Shown: piece after piece, positions 26,819-34,831 of the stretch
How the letters are laid out: every line of letters begins with the position of its first letter
Position numbering within the stretch: position 1 is the first letter of the stretch
Assembly: GCF_017573545.1 (NCBI RefSeq)
Contig: NZ_JAGEOK010000035.1
Location: 1 to 64,000 of the forward strand
From: Actinomadura nitritigenes
GTDB taxonomy: Bacteria; Actinomycetota; Actinomycetes; Streptosporangiales; Streptosporangiaceae
DNA: 64,000 nucleotides
Reading direction: 5' to 3'
Program-made: the position numbers and the translations under genes
Notes under the pieces: generated by a model
Databases searched by the model: none
What the model was told of the DNA's origin: nothing
The model's input: the letters and a program-made list of their open reading frames with translations, nothing else

Positions 26819-27477
26819 CGGCCGCGGACCGGCTCGCCCGGCCACAGCGGGCGGGTGAACGGCTCCGCCGCCACCAGCCCGGCCAGCAGCACCGGGCCGA
26901 GCGCCAGGCTGAACAGCACGTCGGTCAGCCAGTGCTCGTCGGCGGCGGTCAGCGCCGCCCCGGTCAGGATCCCGGTGACCAGCGCGAAGTCGCGCCTGCC
27001 GCGCACCGTCAGCCACCGGTCGAGGACCGGGAGAACGACGATCAGCAGCTCGATCCCGACCCAGATGAGCAGGAAGCCGTTCAGCGTGTGCCCCGACGGG
27101 TAGGCGTCGCCGTGCTTCCACAGCACGTCGGCTCCGCCGGCCGGGTACGTCCGCGGGATCACCGACTTCAGGCCCTCCTGGAGCAGCGACAGCAGGAGCA
27201 CCACCACGATCGGCACCAGCACGGGACGCAGCGACCGCGCCCGGATCGCCCCGAGGATCGCCAGCGGGACGAGGACGAACCCCGCGATGACGCCCCGCTG
27301 CCCGAGCTGGGTGAACACGTGGACCACCGACATCCACCCGCCTTGGACGTGGGCGTCGCAGAACGTGTGGACCGTCATGTCGAGACGGCGGAGCGGGCCG
27401 TCCACGAGCACGTCCGCCGTGACGCCGGCCATCACCGCGACGGCCAGGACGTACCAGGCCCACGACCGTCGGCGCAT
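26803..27477 (-). CDS. PAP2-family membrane phosphatase, atypical motif 3
   Basis: A 224-residue integral membrane protein with about six spans, in the type 2 phosphatidic acid phosphatase family. Motif 1 appears as KSVIPRTYP, motif 2 as DAYPSGHT (catalytic His) and motif 3 as EHWLTDVL, keeping His and Asp. The Ser-Arg pair that normally begins motif 3 reads Ala-Leu here, so a phosphate-binding arginine seems to be missing. It may still dephosphorylate a lipid phosphate such as undecaprenyl pyrophosphate, or it may have diverged. It converges with and overlaps the TetR gene. Confidence 0.78.
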   Translation of the reverse strand: MRRRSWAWYVLAVAVMAGVTADVLVDGPLRRLDMTVHTFCDAHVQGGWMSVVHVFTQLGQRGVIAGFVLVPLAILGAIRARSLRPVLVPIVVVLLLSLLQEGLKSVIPRTYPAGGADVLWKHGDAYPSGHTLNGFLLIWVGIELLIVVLPVLDRWLTVRGRRDFALVTGILTGAALTAADEHWLTDVLFSLALGPVLLAGLVAAEPFTRPLWPGEPVRGRYPRI

Positions 27478-27651
27478 ACGGACGGTGTTCCCCGCTCACC
27501 TCTCGTGACGCATGGGGTACGGAGCCATAACCGGAACGGGCAGGCATGGGCGCCCGGCACATTTCCCGGGCGGCCCGGATCGGTTTGACTTCCGGATGGG
27601 CGCCCCTCCTTCCCGATCCCACCCCGTTCCACCGATCCGGGAGAGCCCCTC

Positions 27652-28917
27652 ATGCATCGACGATCCCCCCGCGTCCTGCGGCGCCTCACGAGACGGCTCG
27701 CGTCGTCCGCCGCCTTCGCGCTCCTCGCCGCCGCGTCCGGCATGGCCGGCGTGGCCGGGCTGGCCGCCACCGCCGCGCCCGCTCACGCCGACGGCGGCAC
27801 CTACCAGCAGGTCACCGGCTTCGGGTCCAATCCCGGGAACCTGCAGATGTACGAGTACGTGCCGGCCGGGCTGCCGTCCGGCGCCCCGCTCGTGGTGGCC
27901 CTGCACGGCTGCACGCAGAGCGCCGACGACTACTACGGCCATTCCGGCTGGCCCCAGTACGCCGACCTGTGGAAGTTCGCCGTGGTGTTCCCGCAGACCA
28001 CCACGTCCAACAACATCCAGAAGTGCTTCCAGTGGTTCGATCCCGCGAAGGACGCGCGCGGCGGCACCGAGGCGGCGTCGATCGTCCAGATGGTGTCCGA
28101 CGCGGAGCAGCGGCACGGCTCGGACCCGCACCGGGTGTTCGTGACCGGCCTGTCGGCTGGCGGCGGGATGACGGCGGACCTGCTCGCCGCCTACCCGGAC
28201 GTGTTCGCCGGCGGCGCGGTCGACTCGGGCCTTCCCGCGCAGTGCGCGACCAGCCTCGTCGCCGCCACCGGCTGCCAGATGAACGACCAGAACCTGACGC
28301 CCGCGCAGTGGGGCGACAAGGTCCGGAACTCCTATCCCGGATACGCAGGCCCGTGGCCGCGCGTCGCCATCTGGCAGGGCACCGCCGACTACACCGTCTA
28401 TCCGGTGAACGCCACGGAACTGCGCGACCAGTGGACGAACGTCTGGGGCATCTCGCAGACGCCGTCGAGCACGCAGAGCCTGCCGGGCGGCACGACGCAG
28501 AGCGTCTACAACGACGCGAACGGGAAGCCGGCCGTCCAGGTGTACTCCATCTCCGGGATGGGCCACGGCCTCGCCGTCGACCCGGGGTCGGGCGCCGACC
28601 AGTGCGGCAGCACGGGCGCGTACTTCCTCGACACCATCTGCTCCACGTCGTACACGGCGAGGTTCTGGGGCCTCGACGGCTCGACCGGGACCGACCCCGG
28701 GGACCCGGGCGATCCCGGTGACCCGGGCGGCGGGACGCCGCAGTGCTTCACCGCGACCAACTACGCGCAGGTGGTGGCCGGACGGGCGCACACCACCGGC
28801 GGCTACACGTACGCGAACGGCTCGAACCAGAACATGGGCCTCTACAACGTGTTCGTGACGCACACGCTGAAGGAGACGTCCGCGAACTACTACGTCATCG
28901 CCGATTCCGGCTGCTGA
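27652..28917 (+). CDS. Secreted PHB-depolymerase family esterase, with C-terminal module
   Basis: A 421-residue secreted serine hydrolase. A signal peptide ends near AHA at 46. The alpha/beta-hydrolase domain has an oxyanion region LHGCTQSADD, nucleophile Ser168 in GLSAGGG, acid Asp246 in GTADYTV and His305 in GMGHGLA. A PGD repeat linker (about 348-358) joins a C-terminal module of about 60 residues (CFTATNYAQVVAGRAH... to ...IADSGC) resembling the substrate-binding tails of extracellular polyester and feruloyl esterases. Likely substrates are polyhydroxybutyrate-type polyesters or acetylated/feruloylated polysaccharides. GGGAGAG precedes the ATG. Confidence 0.87.
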   Translation: MHRRSPRVLRRLTRRLASSAAFALLAAASGMAGVAGLAATAAPAHADGGTYQQVTGFGSNPGNLQMYEYVPAGLPSGAPLVVALHGCTQSADDYYGHSGWPQYADLWKFAVVFPQTTTSNNIQKCFQWFDPAKDARGGTEAASIVQMVSDAEQRHGSDPHRVFVTGLSAGGGMTADLLAAYPDVFAGGAVDSGLPAQCATSLVAATGCQMNDQNLTPAQWGDKVRNSYPGYAGPWPRVAIWQGTADYTVYPVNATELRDQWTNVWGISQTPSSTQSLPGGTTQSVYNDANGKPAVQVYSISGMGHGLAVDPGSGADQCGSTGAYFLDTICSTSYTARFWGLDGSTGTDPGDPGDPGDPGGGTPQCFTATNYAQVVAGRAHTTGGYTYANGSNQNMGLYNVFVTHTLKETSANYYVIADSGC

Positions 28918-28928
28918 CCCCTGGCCGC

Positions 28929-28957
28929 GCCGGGCCGCCCGCGGCGGGCGGCCCGGC
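28929..28957. terminator. 13-bp stem hairpin between convergent genes
   Basis: GCCGGGCCGCCCG and CGGGCGGCCCGGC form a perfect 13-bp stem with the 3-base loop CGG, 11 bases after the esterase stop and 8 bases before the stop of the convergent oxidoreductase gene. It is a strong bidirectional terminator candidate. Confidence 0.75.
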
Positions 28958-28965
28958 CGTGCCGG

Positions 28966-29886
28966 TCACGGCGTGACGACGAGCTTCCCGCGCGTGTGGC
29001 CGCCCCGGCTCTCGTCGAAGGCGGCGCCGACCTCGTCGAGGGAGAACGTCCCGGCGATGTCGACGCGCAGCGCGCCGCGCTCGGCCATGGCGGCGAGGTC
29101 GGCGAGCTTCGCGCCGTCCGGGCGGACCCAGATCCAGTGGCCGCCGTGCTGCTCCACGCTGTTGTCGGCGACGGACACGTGCCGCCCGCCCTCGGCGAGG
29201 ACGGCGAGCGTCGCGTCCAGCTGCCCGCCCACGAAGTCGGCGACCGCCGTGACGCCGTCCGGCGCGAGGTCGCGGACCCGCTCCACCAGCCCGTCCCCGT
29301 AGGAGACCGGTTCGGCGCCGAGCTCGCGCAGGTAGTCGTGGTTCGCCTCGGACGCGGTGCCGATGACGCGGGCGCCCCGGTCGACGCCGATCCGCACCGC
29401 GAGGCCCCCCACTCCCCCGGACGCCGCGTGCACCAGCAGCACGTCGCCCTCGCCGACCTCCAGCCGGTCGAGCGAGCGCTGCGCGGTCATCCCGGCGAGC
29501 GGCAGCCCGCCCGCCTCGTTCCAGCCGAGCGCGGCGGGCTTGCGCGCGCAGTGCACGGCCGGGACCGCGACGTACTGCGCGAACGTCCCGGCGTGCACGA
29601 CGTTCTTGCGGGCGTAGGCCATGACCTCGTCGCCCGGCGCGAACTCCGGCGTGTCCGGCCCGAGCTCCCGGACGACCCCGGCGACGTCCCAGCCGGGGAT
29701 CACCGGGAAGACCGCGTCCATCATCCCGTCGAGCCCGCCGGCCATCACCTTCCAGTCGACCGGGTTGACGCCCGCCGCCCGCACCTCGATCAGCACCTCG
29801 CTCGGGCCGAGCTTCGGGTCGGGGGCCTCGCCGGCGGTGAGGCGGGAGTTGTCGGAGGCATAGGAGTCATAGGTGACGGCACGCAT
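28966..29886 (-). CDS. Zinc-free NADP-dependent quinone oxidoreductase (MDR)
   Basis: A roughly 306-residue medium-chain dehydrogenase of the quinone oxidoreductase branch. It has the N-terminal GroES-like domain (SEVLIEVRAAGVNPVDWKV, PGWDVAGVV) and the NADP-binding VHAASGGVGGLAV, and it lacks the cysteines of the structural zinc. I start at ATG 29886 (MRAVTYDSYA), the usual beginning in this family; a TTG at 29895 with GGAGG upstream is an alternative. The role is probably reduction of quinones or enones. It lies 29 bases downstream of the MFS gene stop, and the two may be cotranscribed. Confidence 0.85.
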   Translation of the reverse strand: MRAVTYDSYASDNSRLTAGEAPDPKLGPSEVLIEVRAAGVNPVDWKVMAGGLDGMMDAVFPVIPGWDVAGVVRELGPDTPEFAPGDEVMAYARKNVVHAGTFAQYVAVPAVHCARKPAALGWNEAGGLPLAGMTAQRSLDRLEVGEGDVLLVHAASGGVGGLAVRIGVDRGARVIGTASEANHDYLRELGAEPVSYGDGLVERVRDLAPDGVTAVADFVGGQLDATLAVLAEGGRHVSVADNSVEQHGGHWIWVRPDGAKLADLAAMAERGALRVDIAGTFSLDEVGAAFDESRGGHTRGKLVVTP

Positions 29887-29915
29887 GTCCCTCAACCTGC
29901 CTCCGGTCCCGCGCG

Positions 29916-31160
29916 CTAAACCCGCTGCGCGCTCGCCTCACCGGGCGCCTCACCGGACGCCTCACCGGACGGCTCGCCGGACGGCTCGCCGGACGGCGCC
30001 GCGGGGCGCACCCGCAGCGCGGGCGCCAGGGCGGCCGTCACCGCGACCGACGCCACCGCCATCAGCGCCATCCCCGTCGCGGGCGAGGTGAGCTGGGCGG
30101 CCCCGCCGGCGAGCGAGGCGCCGACGCCCTGCATGCCGAGCATCCCCGACGAGTGCAGGCCGAGCGCGTGACCGCTCAGGTCGTCCGGGGTCAGCTCCAG
30201 CAGCCGCTCCTGGAGCAGCAGGGTCGCGCAGTACCCGACGCTCGCCACGGTGATCGCGGCGACCGCGACGGGCAGCGGCGGGCGCAGGGCGAAGACCAGG
30301 TAGGGGGCGGCGAGCACCAGCCGCAACGGCGCGTCGAGGCGCCTGCGCCAGCCCGGCGGGACGAACCGTCCGGCCAGCGTGTCCCCGGCGAGCATCCCGG
30401 CCGCGCCGGCCGCGAACAGCAGCCCCGCGTGCCCCGGCGCGTACGGGACGAACAGCGACTCGCAGCCGACGATCAGCCCGTTCGGGACCCACAGCGCGAG
30501 GTAGACGGCCCGGCGCCGCGGCGACGACATCAGCCGGACGTTGTTGCGCCACGTCTCGCCCGCGGTCGCCCGCCCCGTGGCGCGCGGTCCGCGGGCGCTC
30601 AGCCCGAACCGCCCGGCCGCCGCCGCGGCGAGGTACAGCGCCGCCCCGGCCAGCAGCGTCCCGCGCGGCGACAGCGCGGTGACCATGACGCCCCCGGCCG
30701 CGAACCCCGCGATCTGCATCAGGCCGACCGACATGTTGAGCACCGACCGGCCGAGCACGTAGCCCTCCCGGTCGAGGATCTCGTTCAGCAGGCCGTACCG
30801 CACCCCGCCGCCGACCGCGCTCGCCGCCCCGAGCACCAGGACGATCGCGAACACGCCCCAGACGGGCAGCCCCGGGACGGCCTGGGCGGCGGTGCCGGCG
30901 GCGAACAGCAGCGACAGCCCGGCGAGCGCGGCGCGCGGCGGCAGCCGGTCGGCCGCCGACAGCAGCGCCAGCGCGCCCGCCAGCTGGGCGAGCGCCGGGC
31001 CGAACATCGCCAGCGACGACAGCAGCGGCGAGCCGGTCCGGGCGTAGACGAGCGTGCCGAGTGCGAGCCCGCTCACCGTCTGCGCCGCGACGTTGCCCGC
31101 CGACGCCAGGAACAGCGGCGCGAACTCGGGCGTGCGGAACAGTTCCCGGTAGGTGCGCAT
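29916..31160 (-). CDS. MFS transporter with repetitive C-terminal tail
   Basis: A 414-residue MFS permease with about 12 hydrophobic segments, resembling actinomycete efflux-type MFS proteins. The C-terminus is an unusual tail of tandem four-residue GExS units (SGEPSGEPSGEASGEAPGEA), encoded by a 12-base tandem repeat at about 29938-29999. It is divergent from an ArsR-type regulator, which probably represses it. The substrate is unknown. Confidence 0.88.
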   Translation of the reverse strand: MRTYRELFRTPEFAPLFLASAGNVAAQTVSGLALGTLVYARTGSPLLSSLAMFGPALAQLAGALALLSAADRLPPRAALAGLSLLFAAGTAAQAVPGLPVWGVFAIVLVLGAASAVGGGVRYGLLNEILDREGYVLGRSVLNMSVGLMQIAGFAAGGVMVTALSPRGTLLAGAALYLAAAAAGRFGLSARGPRATGRATAGETWRNNVRLMSSPRRRAVYLALWVPNGLIVGCESLFVPYAPGHAGLLFAAGAAGMLAGDTLAGRFVPPGWRRRLDAPLRLVLAAPYLVFALRPPLPVAVAAITVASVGYCATLLLQERLLELTPDDLSGHALGLHSSGMLGMQGVGASLAGGAAQLTSPATGMALMAVASVAVTAALAPALRVRPAAPSGEPSGEPSGEASGEAPGEASAQRV

Positions 31161-31220
31161 GATCGGAGTCTCCGGGGCGCTCCGCCACGCCGGTTACTCT
31201 TTCGCGGGGAGGCGAAACCA

Positions 31221-32282
31221 TTGGGCTGGTGGGAGATCAACGCGGACACCCTCGCCGGGAGCCGGTTCGCCGTCTCGCCGCTCGCGGAGGCCACCGCCTG
31301 CCTGAAGGCGCTGCGCTGGGAGCGGGCGGCGAACCCGGCCGAGCGCGCCTGGCTGGACGCCCACCTGCCCGCCTACCGCGCCCGGACGGCCGCCGATCCG
31401 GTCACGGCGCTGCTCGTCCGGTCCATGTTCGCCCCCACGTGGAACGCCGACTTCGTCACGACCACCCCGGCCGGCGGGTCCGAGGCGTCCTTCGACGCGG
31501 AGCTGGAGCGGATGCGGTCCACGCCGCCCGACGTCGCCCGCGAGGACCTCGCCGTGGCGCTGGACGGCCGCCTCCCGCCCGCGCTCGACCGCGACGACCT
31601 GGCGGACCGGGCCGCCGACCTGATCGCGTGGGTGTGGACGGAGACGGTCCGGGCGGACTGGCCCCGGCGCCGCCGGATCTTCGAGGCCGACATCGTGGCC
31701 CGCGCCGCGCACCTGAGCCGGGGCGGCTGGGCCGCCGCGCTCGCCGACATGCGCCCGGGCCTGCGCTGGCTCGGCGAGAACCGGCTGCAGATCAACGCCC
31801 ACGACAACCCGCCCCGCGCCCTGTCGGGGGAACGGCTGGTGTTCGTGCCGGTCACCGTCGGCGAGACCTGGTCGTCCTGGAACCGGGCGCGGTCCCGGTA
31901 CGCCATCGTCTATCCGTGCTCGGGGGTGCTGGCCGGCGCGGGCGCCGCCCCGTCGCCGGGCGCGCTGGGGGCGCTGCTCGGCCCGGTGCGCGCGTCCGTC
32001 CTGCTCCTGCTGGACTCGCCGAAGAGCACCACGCAGCTGGTCGCGCTGACCGGCCGGGGCCTCGGCTCGGTCGGGCGGCATCTGAGGATCCTGCTGGACG
32101 CGCGGCTCGTCGAGCGGCGCCGCGCCGGGCGCTCGGTCCTGTACTACCGGACGGAGGCGGGCGAGGCCCTCGTCGCCGCCCAGCACGACGCAGCGCCCCA
32201 GCGCGGGACGGCGCCCCAGCGCGGCACGGCGGCCCGGCACGGGGCGGCGGCAGGGGTCAGCAGCGGGCCGTCGTCAGCTTGA
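31221..32282 (+). CDS. DUF5937/ArsR-type regulator
   Basis: A 353-residue regulator. The N-terminal part (about 1-230) looks like the DUF5937 domain of actinomycete regulators (SRFAVSPLAEATACLKAL). An ArsR winged helix follows at about 255-325 (GPVRASVLLLLDSPKSTTQLVALT...GSVGRHLRILLDARLVERRR). The tail has two APQRGT copies. I place the start at TTG 31221, 8 bases after GGGGAGG; no nearer ATG fits. It is divergent from the MFS gene. Its 3' end overlaps the convergent secreted-protein gene by 26 bases. Confidence 0.82.
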   Translation: MGWWEINADTLAGSRFAVSPLAEATACLKALRWERAANPAERAWLDAHLPAYRARTAADPVTALLVRSMFAPTWNADFVTTTPAGGSEASFDAELERMRSTPPDVAREDLAVALDGRLPPALDRDDLADRAADLIAWVWTETVRADWPRRRRIFEADIVARAAHLSRGGWAAALADMRPGLRWLGENRLQINAHDNPPRALSGERLVFVPVTVGETWSSWNRARSRYAIVYPCSGVLAGAGAAPSPGALGALLGPVRASVLLLLDSPKSTTQLVALTGRGLGSVGRHLRILLDARLVERRRAGRSVLYYRTEAGEALVAAQHDAAPQRGTAPQRGTAARHGAAAGVSSGPSSA

Positions 32283-32694
32283 TCTTCCCGGCCCGGTCCC
32301 AGTTCACGCCGGCGATCGCGGTGCCCGCCGCGACGCAGGCGGCCTCGGCGCCGGACCGGTCGTCGACCCTGGCAGCGGCGCCGCCCGCCTGCTCGTTGAC
32401 GACCGTTCCCCGGCCGCGCCAATTGCTCAGGCCGTAGGTGCCGTACCGGTAGAAGTCGAAGACGTGATATTTGCCGCCATAAGCGACGGTGGCGCACACA
32501 TGACCGGGGCGGCATTTCGGAATATCGCCCGCATTCCCGTAATTCTTCGCCGGGACGGACGGGAAGGTGGCCGGGGCGGCCGGCGCGTCCCCCGGCGAGG
32601 CCGCACCCATGGACGCGGCCAGTGCCACGCCTGCGACCAGGGCGGCTCCGGCCCCACCTACCCCGCGCCGGACGGCCCCACGAGATACCTTCAC
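32257..32694 (-). CDS. Small secreted I36-like protein
   Basis: A 145-residue protein with a signal peptide (hydrophobic stretch about 13-33, likely cleavage after AAS or ASP near 33-36). The mature part has four cysteines and a CRPGHVCATVAYGGKY...YRYGTYGLSNWRGRG pattern that recalls peptidase-inhibitor family I36 and beta-gamma-crystallin-like small secreted proteins of actinomycetes. The match is partial, so inhibitor activity is unproven. Confidence 0.65.
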   Translation of the reverse strand: MKVSRGAVRRGVGGAGAALVAGVALAASMGAASPGDAPAAPATFPSVPAKNYGNAGDIPKCRPGHVCATVAYGGKYHVFDFYRYGTYGLSNWRGRGTVVNEQAGGAAARVDDRSGAEAACVAAGTAIAGVNWDRAGKIKLTTARC

Positions 32695-32890
32695 GAATTT
32701 CCTGCCTTCACCCTCACGCGAGCCCGCGGGCCCAGCGGCGATTACCGCTCGTCACCAGCGATCGACATCGGTGACTATAAAGGCGTGCGAGATGGTCCGC
32801 AAAGGCACCGCAAGGCATTCGTCATGGCGCCAGAAATTCGACTCCGCTTTTCCCGGAAAAGAGATGTCCGTAACTGCGGGCGGCGGTCGG

Positions 32891-33508
32891 TCAGGTAGCC
32901 GCGGCGGCGCGGTCGAAGCGGCGGATCAGGTCGATCGCCGCGTCGATGACCTCCTGGGCCTCGTCCTCGTCCTCGCTGGTGGCGACCTCGCGTCCGGCCT
33001 CGCCGATGACGGTGGTGAGGACGGCGACGGTGAGGCGGTCCATGGGCTCCCCGCCGAGCGCGAGCAGCACGGCGTTCTGCCGGACCCAGTCGCGCCGGCG
33101 GGTGCGGCGCATCAGGTCGAAGCCGGGCGGGCCGTCGCCGTCCATGAACAGCCGGGCGAGGTCGCGGCGCTCCCACGAGCCGGCGAGGAACGCGCGGGCG
33201 CCCGCGATGAACAGCTCGACCGGGTCGTCGACGCCGGCGGCCTTGGCCTCGGCGACGCTCGCGGTCGCGGACCTCTCGTGCGCGCCCTCGTGCTCCTCCC
33301 ACAGGGCGAGGAACAGCTCGGTCTTGCCGCCGAAGTGGTGGTAGAGGCTGCCCACGCTGGACCCGGCGCGCTCCACGACCTCGGAGATCGCGGCGTCGGC
33401 GAACCCGTGCGCGCAGAACACCTCGCGCGCGGCCTCGAGCATGGTGCGGCGCGTCTGCGCGGTGCGGCTCCATTCCCATCCGCCCCTGCCGCTCGGCTTG
33501 CGGGCCAT
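32891..33508 (-). CDS. TetR-family regulator of the acyl-CoA locus
   Basis: A 205-residue TetR regulator: DNA-binding domain at about 15-65 (MLEAAREVFCAHGFADAAISEVV...SVGSLYHHFGGKTELF), then a helical ligand domain. It is divergent from the acyl-CoA dehydrogenase gene across a 152-base region containing three CTAGAA-N5-TTCTAG-type sites, one of which lies 40 bases upstream of its own start. It is therefore the leading candidate for the repressor that reads this element at 18, 33 and 38 kb. Confidence 0.88.
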   Translation of the reverse strand: MARKPSGRGGWEWSRTAQTRRTMLEAAREVFCAHGFADAAISEVVERAGSSVGSLYHHFGGKTELFLALWEEHEGAHERSATASVAEAKAAGVDDPVELFIAGARAFLAGSWERRDLARLFMDGDGPPGFDLMRRTRRRDWVRQNAVLLALGGEPMDRLTVAVLTTVIGEAGREVATSEDEDEAQEVIDAAIDLIRRFDRAAAAT

Positions 33509-33547
33509 CGGTCCCCCGTCCGGTGCGGCGGCCGCCGTCCGGCCGTC

Positions 33548-33639
33548 GTTGAAGCAGATTCTAGAAAGCGGGCGGGACGCCTTGACGCCGGGACCGCCCC
33601 GCGCGCAGCCTAGAACCGATTCCTAGAAACTGATTCTAG
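33548..33639. promoter_or_regulatory. Three CTAGAA-N5-TTCTAG-type operators (locus B)
   Basis: A perfect copy at 33623-33639 (arms extended by one pair to 33622-33640) overlaps a one-mismatch copy CTAGAA-N5-TCCTAG at 33610-33626, just before the acyl-CoA dehydrogenase. A third, weaker copy GTTGAA-N5-TTCTAG lies at 33548-33564, in front of the TetR gene. The arrangement fits autorepression plus repression of the enzyme genes. Confidence 0.75.
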
Positions 33640-33660
33640 GATTGATCGGAGGACCGGTCC

Positions 33661-34830
33661 ATGGACTTCTCGCTGAGCGCCGAGGAACGACAGATCCGCG
33701 ACACCGTCCGCTCCTTCGTCGAGAAGGAGGTCATGCCGCTCGAACCCGAGGTGCTGCGCAACGAGCGGGCCGGGCGCCCGGGGCTCGACCCCCAGGTGCT
33801 GCGCGACCTGCGCGACAAGGCCCGCAGGTCGGGGTTCTGGGGCATCAACACGCCCGAGGAGTACGGCGGCGCCGCGCTCGGCCCGCTGATGTCGGCCATC
33901 GTCGCGATGGAGACGGGCCGGACGTTCGTCCCGTTCAGCTTCGGCGGTACCGCCGACAACATCCTGTACGCCTGCGACGAGGCGCAGAAGCGCGCCTACC
34001 TGATCCCGACGATCGAGGGCGAGCGGCGGTCCTGCTTCGCCATCACCGAGCCGGGCGCCGGATCGGACGCGCGGAGCATCCGCACCCGCGCCGTGCGCGA
34101 CGGCGGCGACTGGGTCATCAACGGCGAGAAGACGTTCATCACCGGCGGCAACGAGGCCGACTTCGTCATGGTGTTCGCCGTCACCGACCCCGCTCTCGGC
34201 GCGGACGGCGGTGTGACCTGCTTCCTCGTCGACCGGGACATGGGCTGGAAGTCCGAGCCGATCCCGACCATGGGCGAGTGGGGACCGGCGTCGCTGGTGT
34301 TCGAGGACGTCCGGGTGCCGGGCGCCAACGTCCTCGGCGAGGTCGGCAAGGGCTTCGAGCTGGCGATGCGGTGGATCGGGCAGGGCCGCTACATGATCCC
34401 GGCGCGGGCGATCGGCGCGGCGGAGCGGATGCTGCAGATGGCGGTCGACTACGCCAAGGTCCGCGTGTCCATGGGCCATCCGATCGCCGACTACCAGGCG
34501 ATCCAGTGGATGATCGCCGACTCCCAGGTGGAGGTCGAGGCGGCGAAGTGGCTGACGCTGTACGCGGCGTGGCGGGTGCGGGAGGGCCTCGACGCGCGGC
34601 ACGCCTCGTCCATCGCCAAGCTGAACGGCGCGACGATGGCGAACCGCGTCGTGGACCGGGTGCTGCAGATCCACGGCGGCATGGGGTACACCAAGGAGCT
34701 GCCGATCGAGCGCTGGTACCGGGAGCTGCGGCTGCTGCGGATCTTCGAGGGCACCGACGAGATCCAGCGCCGGACCATCGCCCGCAACCTGCTCAAGGGC
34801 CACGCCCGCCTCGGCCTCGTCGGGGAGTGA
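33661..34830 (+). CDS. Acyl-CoA dehydrogenase
   Basis: A 389-residue FAD-dependent acyl-CoA dehydrogenase of normal length. Seen are the flavin/substrate motif CFAITEPGAGSDARS, the FAD-binding LQIHGGMGYTKELPIERWYR region and the C-terminal EGTDEIQR with Glu363 in the catalytic-base position. It would introduce the 2,3 double bond in beta-oxidation of an unidentified acyl-CoA. GGAGG sits 8 bases before the ATG. The CoA-ligase gene begins two bases after its stop, so the two form an operon. Confidence 0.92.
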   Translation: MDFSLSAEERQIRDTVRSFVEKEVMPLEPEVLRNERAGRPGLDPQVLRDLRDKARRSGFWGINTPEEYGGAALGPLMSAIVAMETGRTFVPFSFGGTADNILYACDEAQKRAYLIPTIEGERRSCFAITEPGAGSDARSIRTRAVRDGGDWVINGEKTFITGGNEADFVMVFAVTDPALGADGGVTCFLVDRDMGWKSEPIPTMGEWGPASLVFEDVRVPGANVLGEVGKGFELAMRWIGQGRYMIPARAIGAAERMLQMAVDYAKVRVSMGHPIADYQAIQWMIADSQVEVEAAKWLTLYAAWRVREGLDARHASSIAKLNGATMANRVVDRVLQIHGGMGYTKELPIERWYRELRLLRIFEGTDEIQRRTIARNLLKGHARLGLVGE

Positions 34831-34831
34831 G

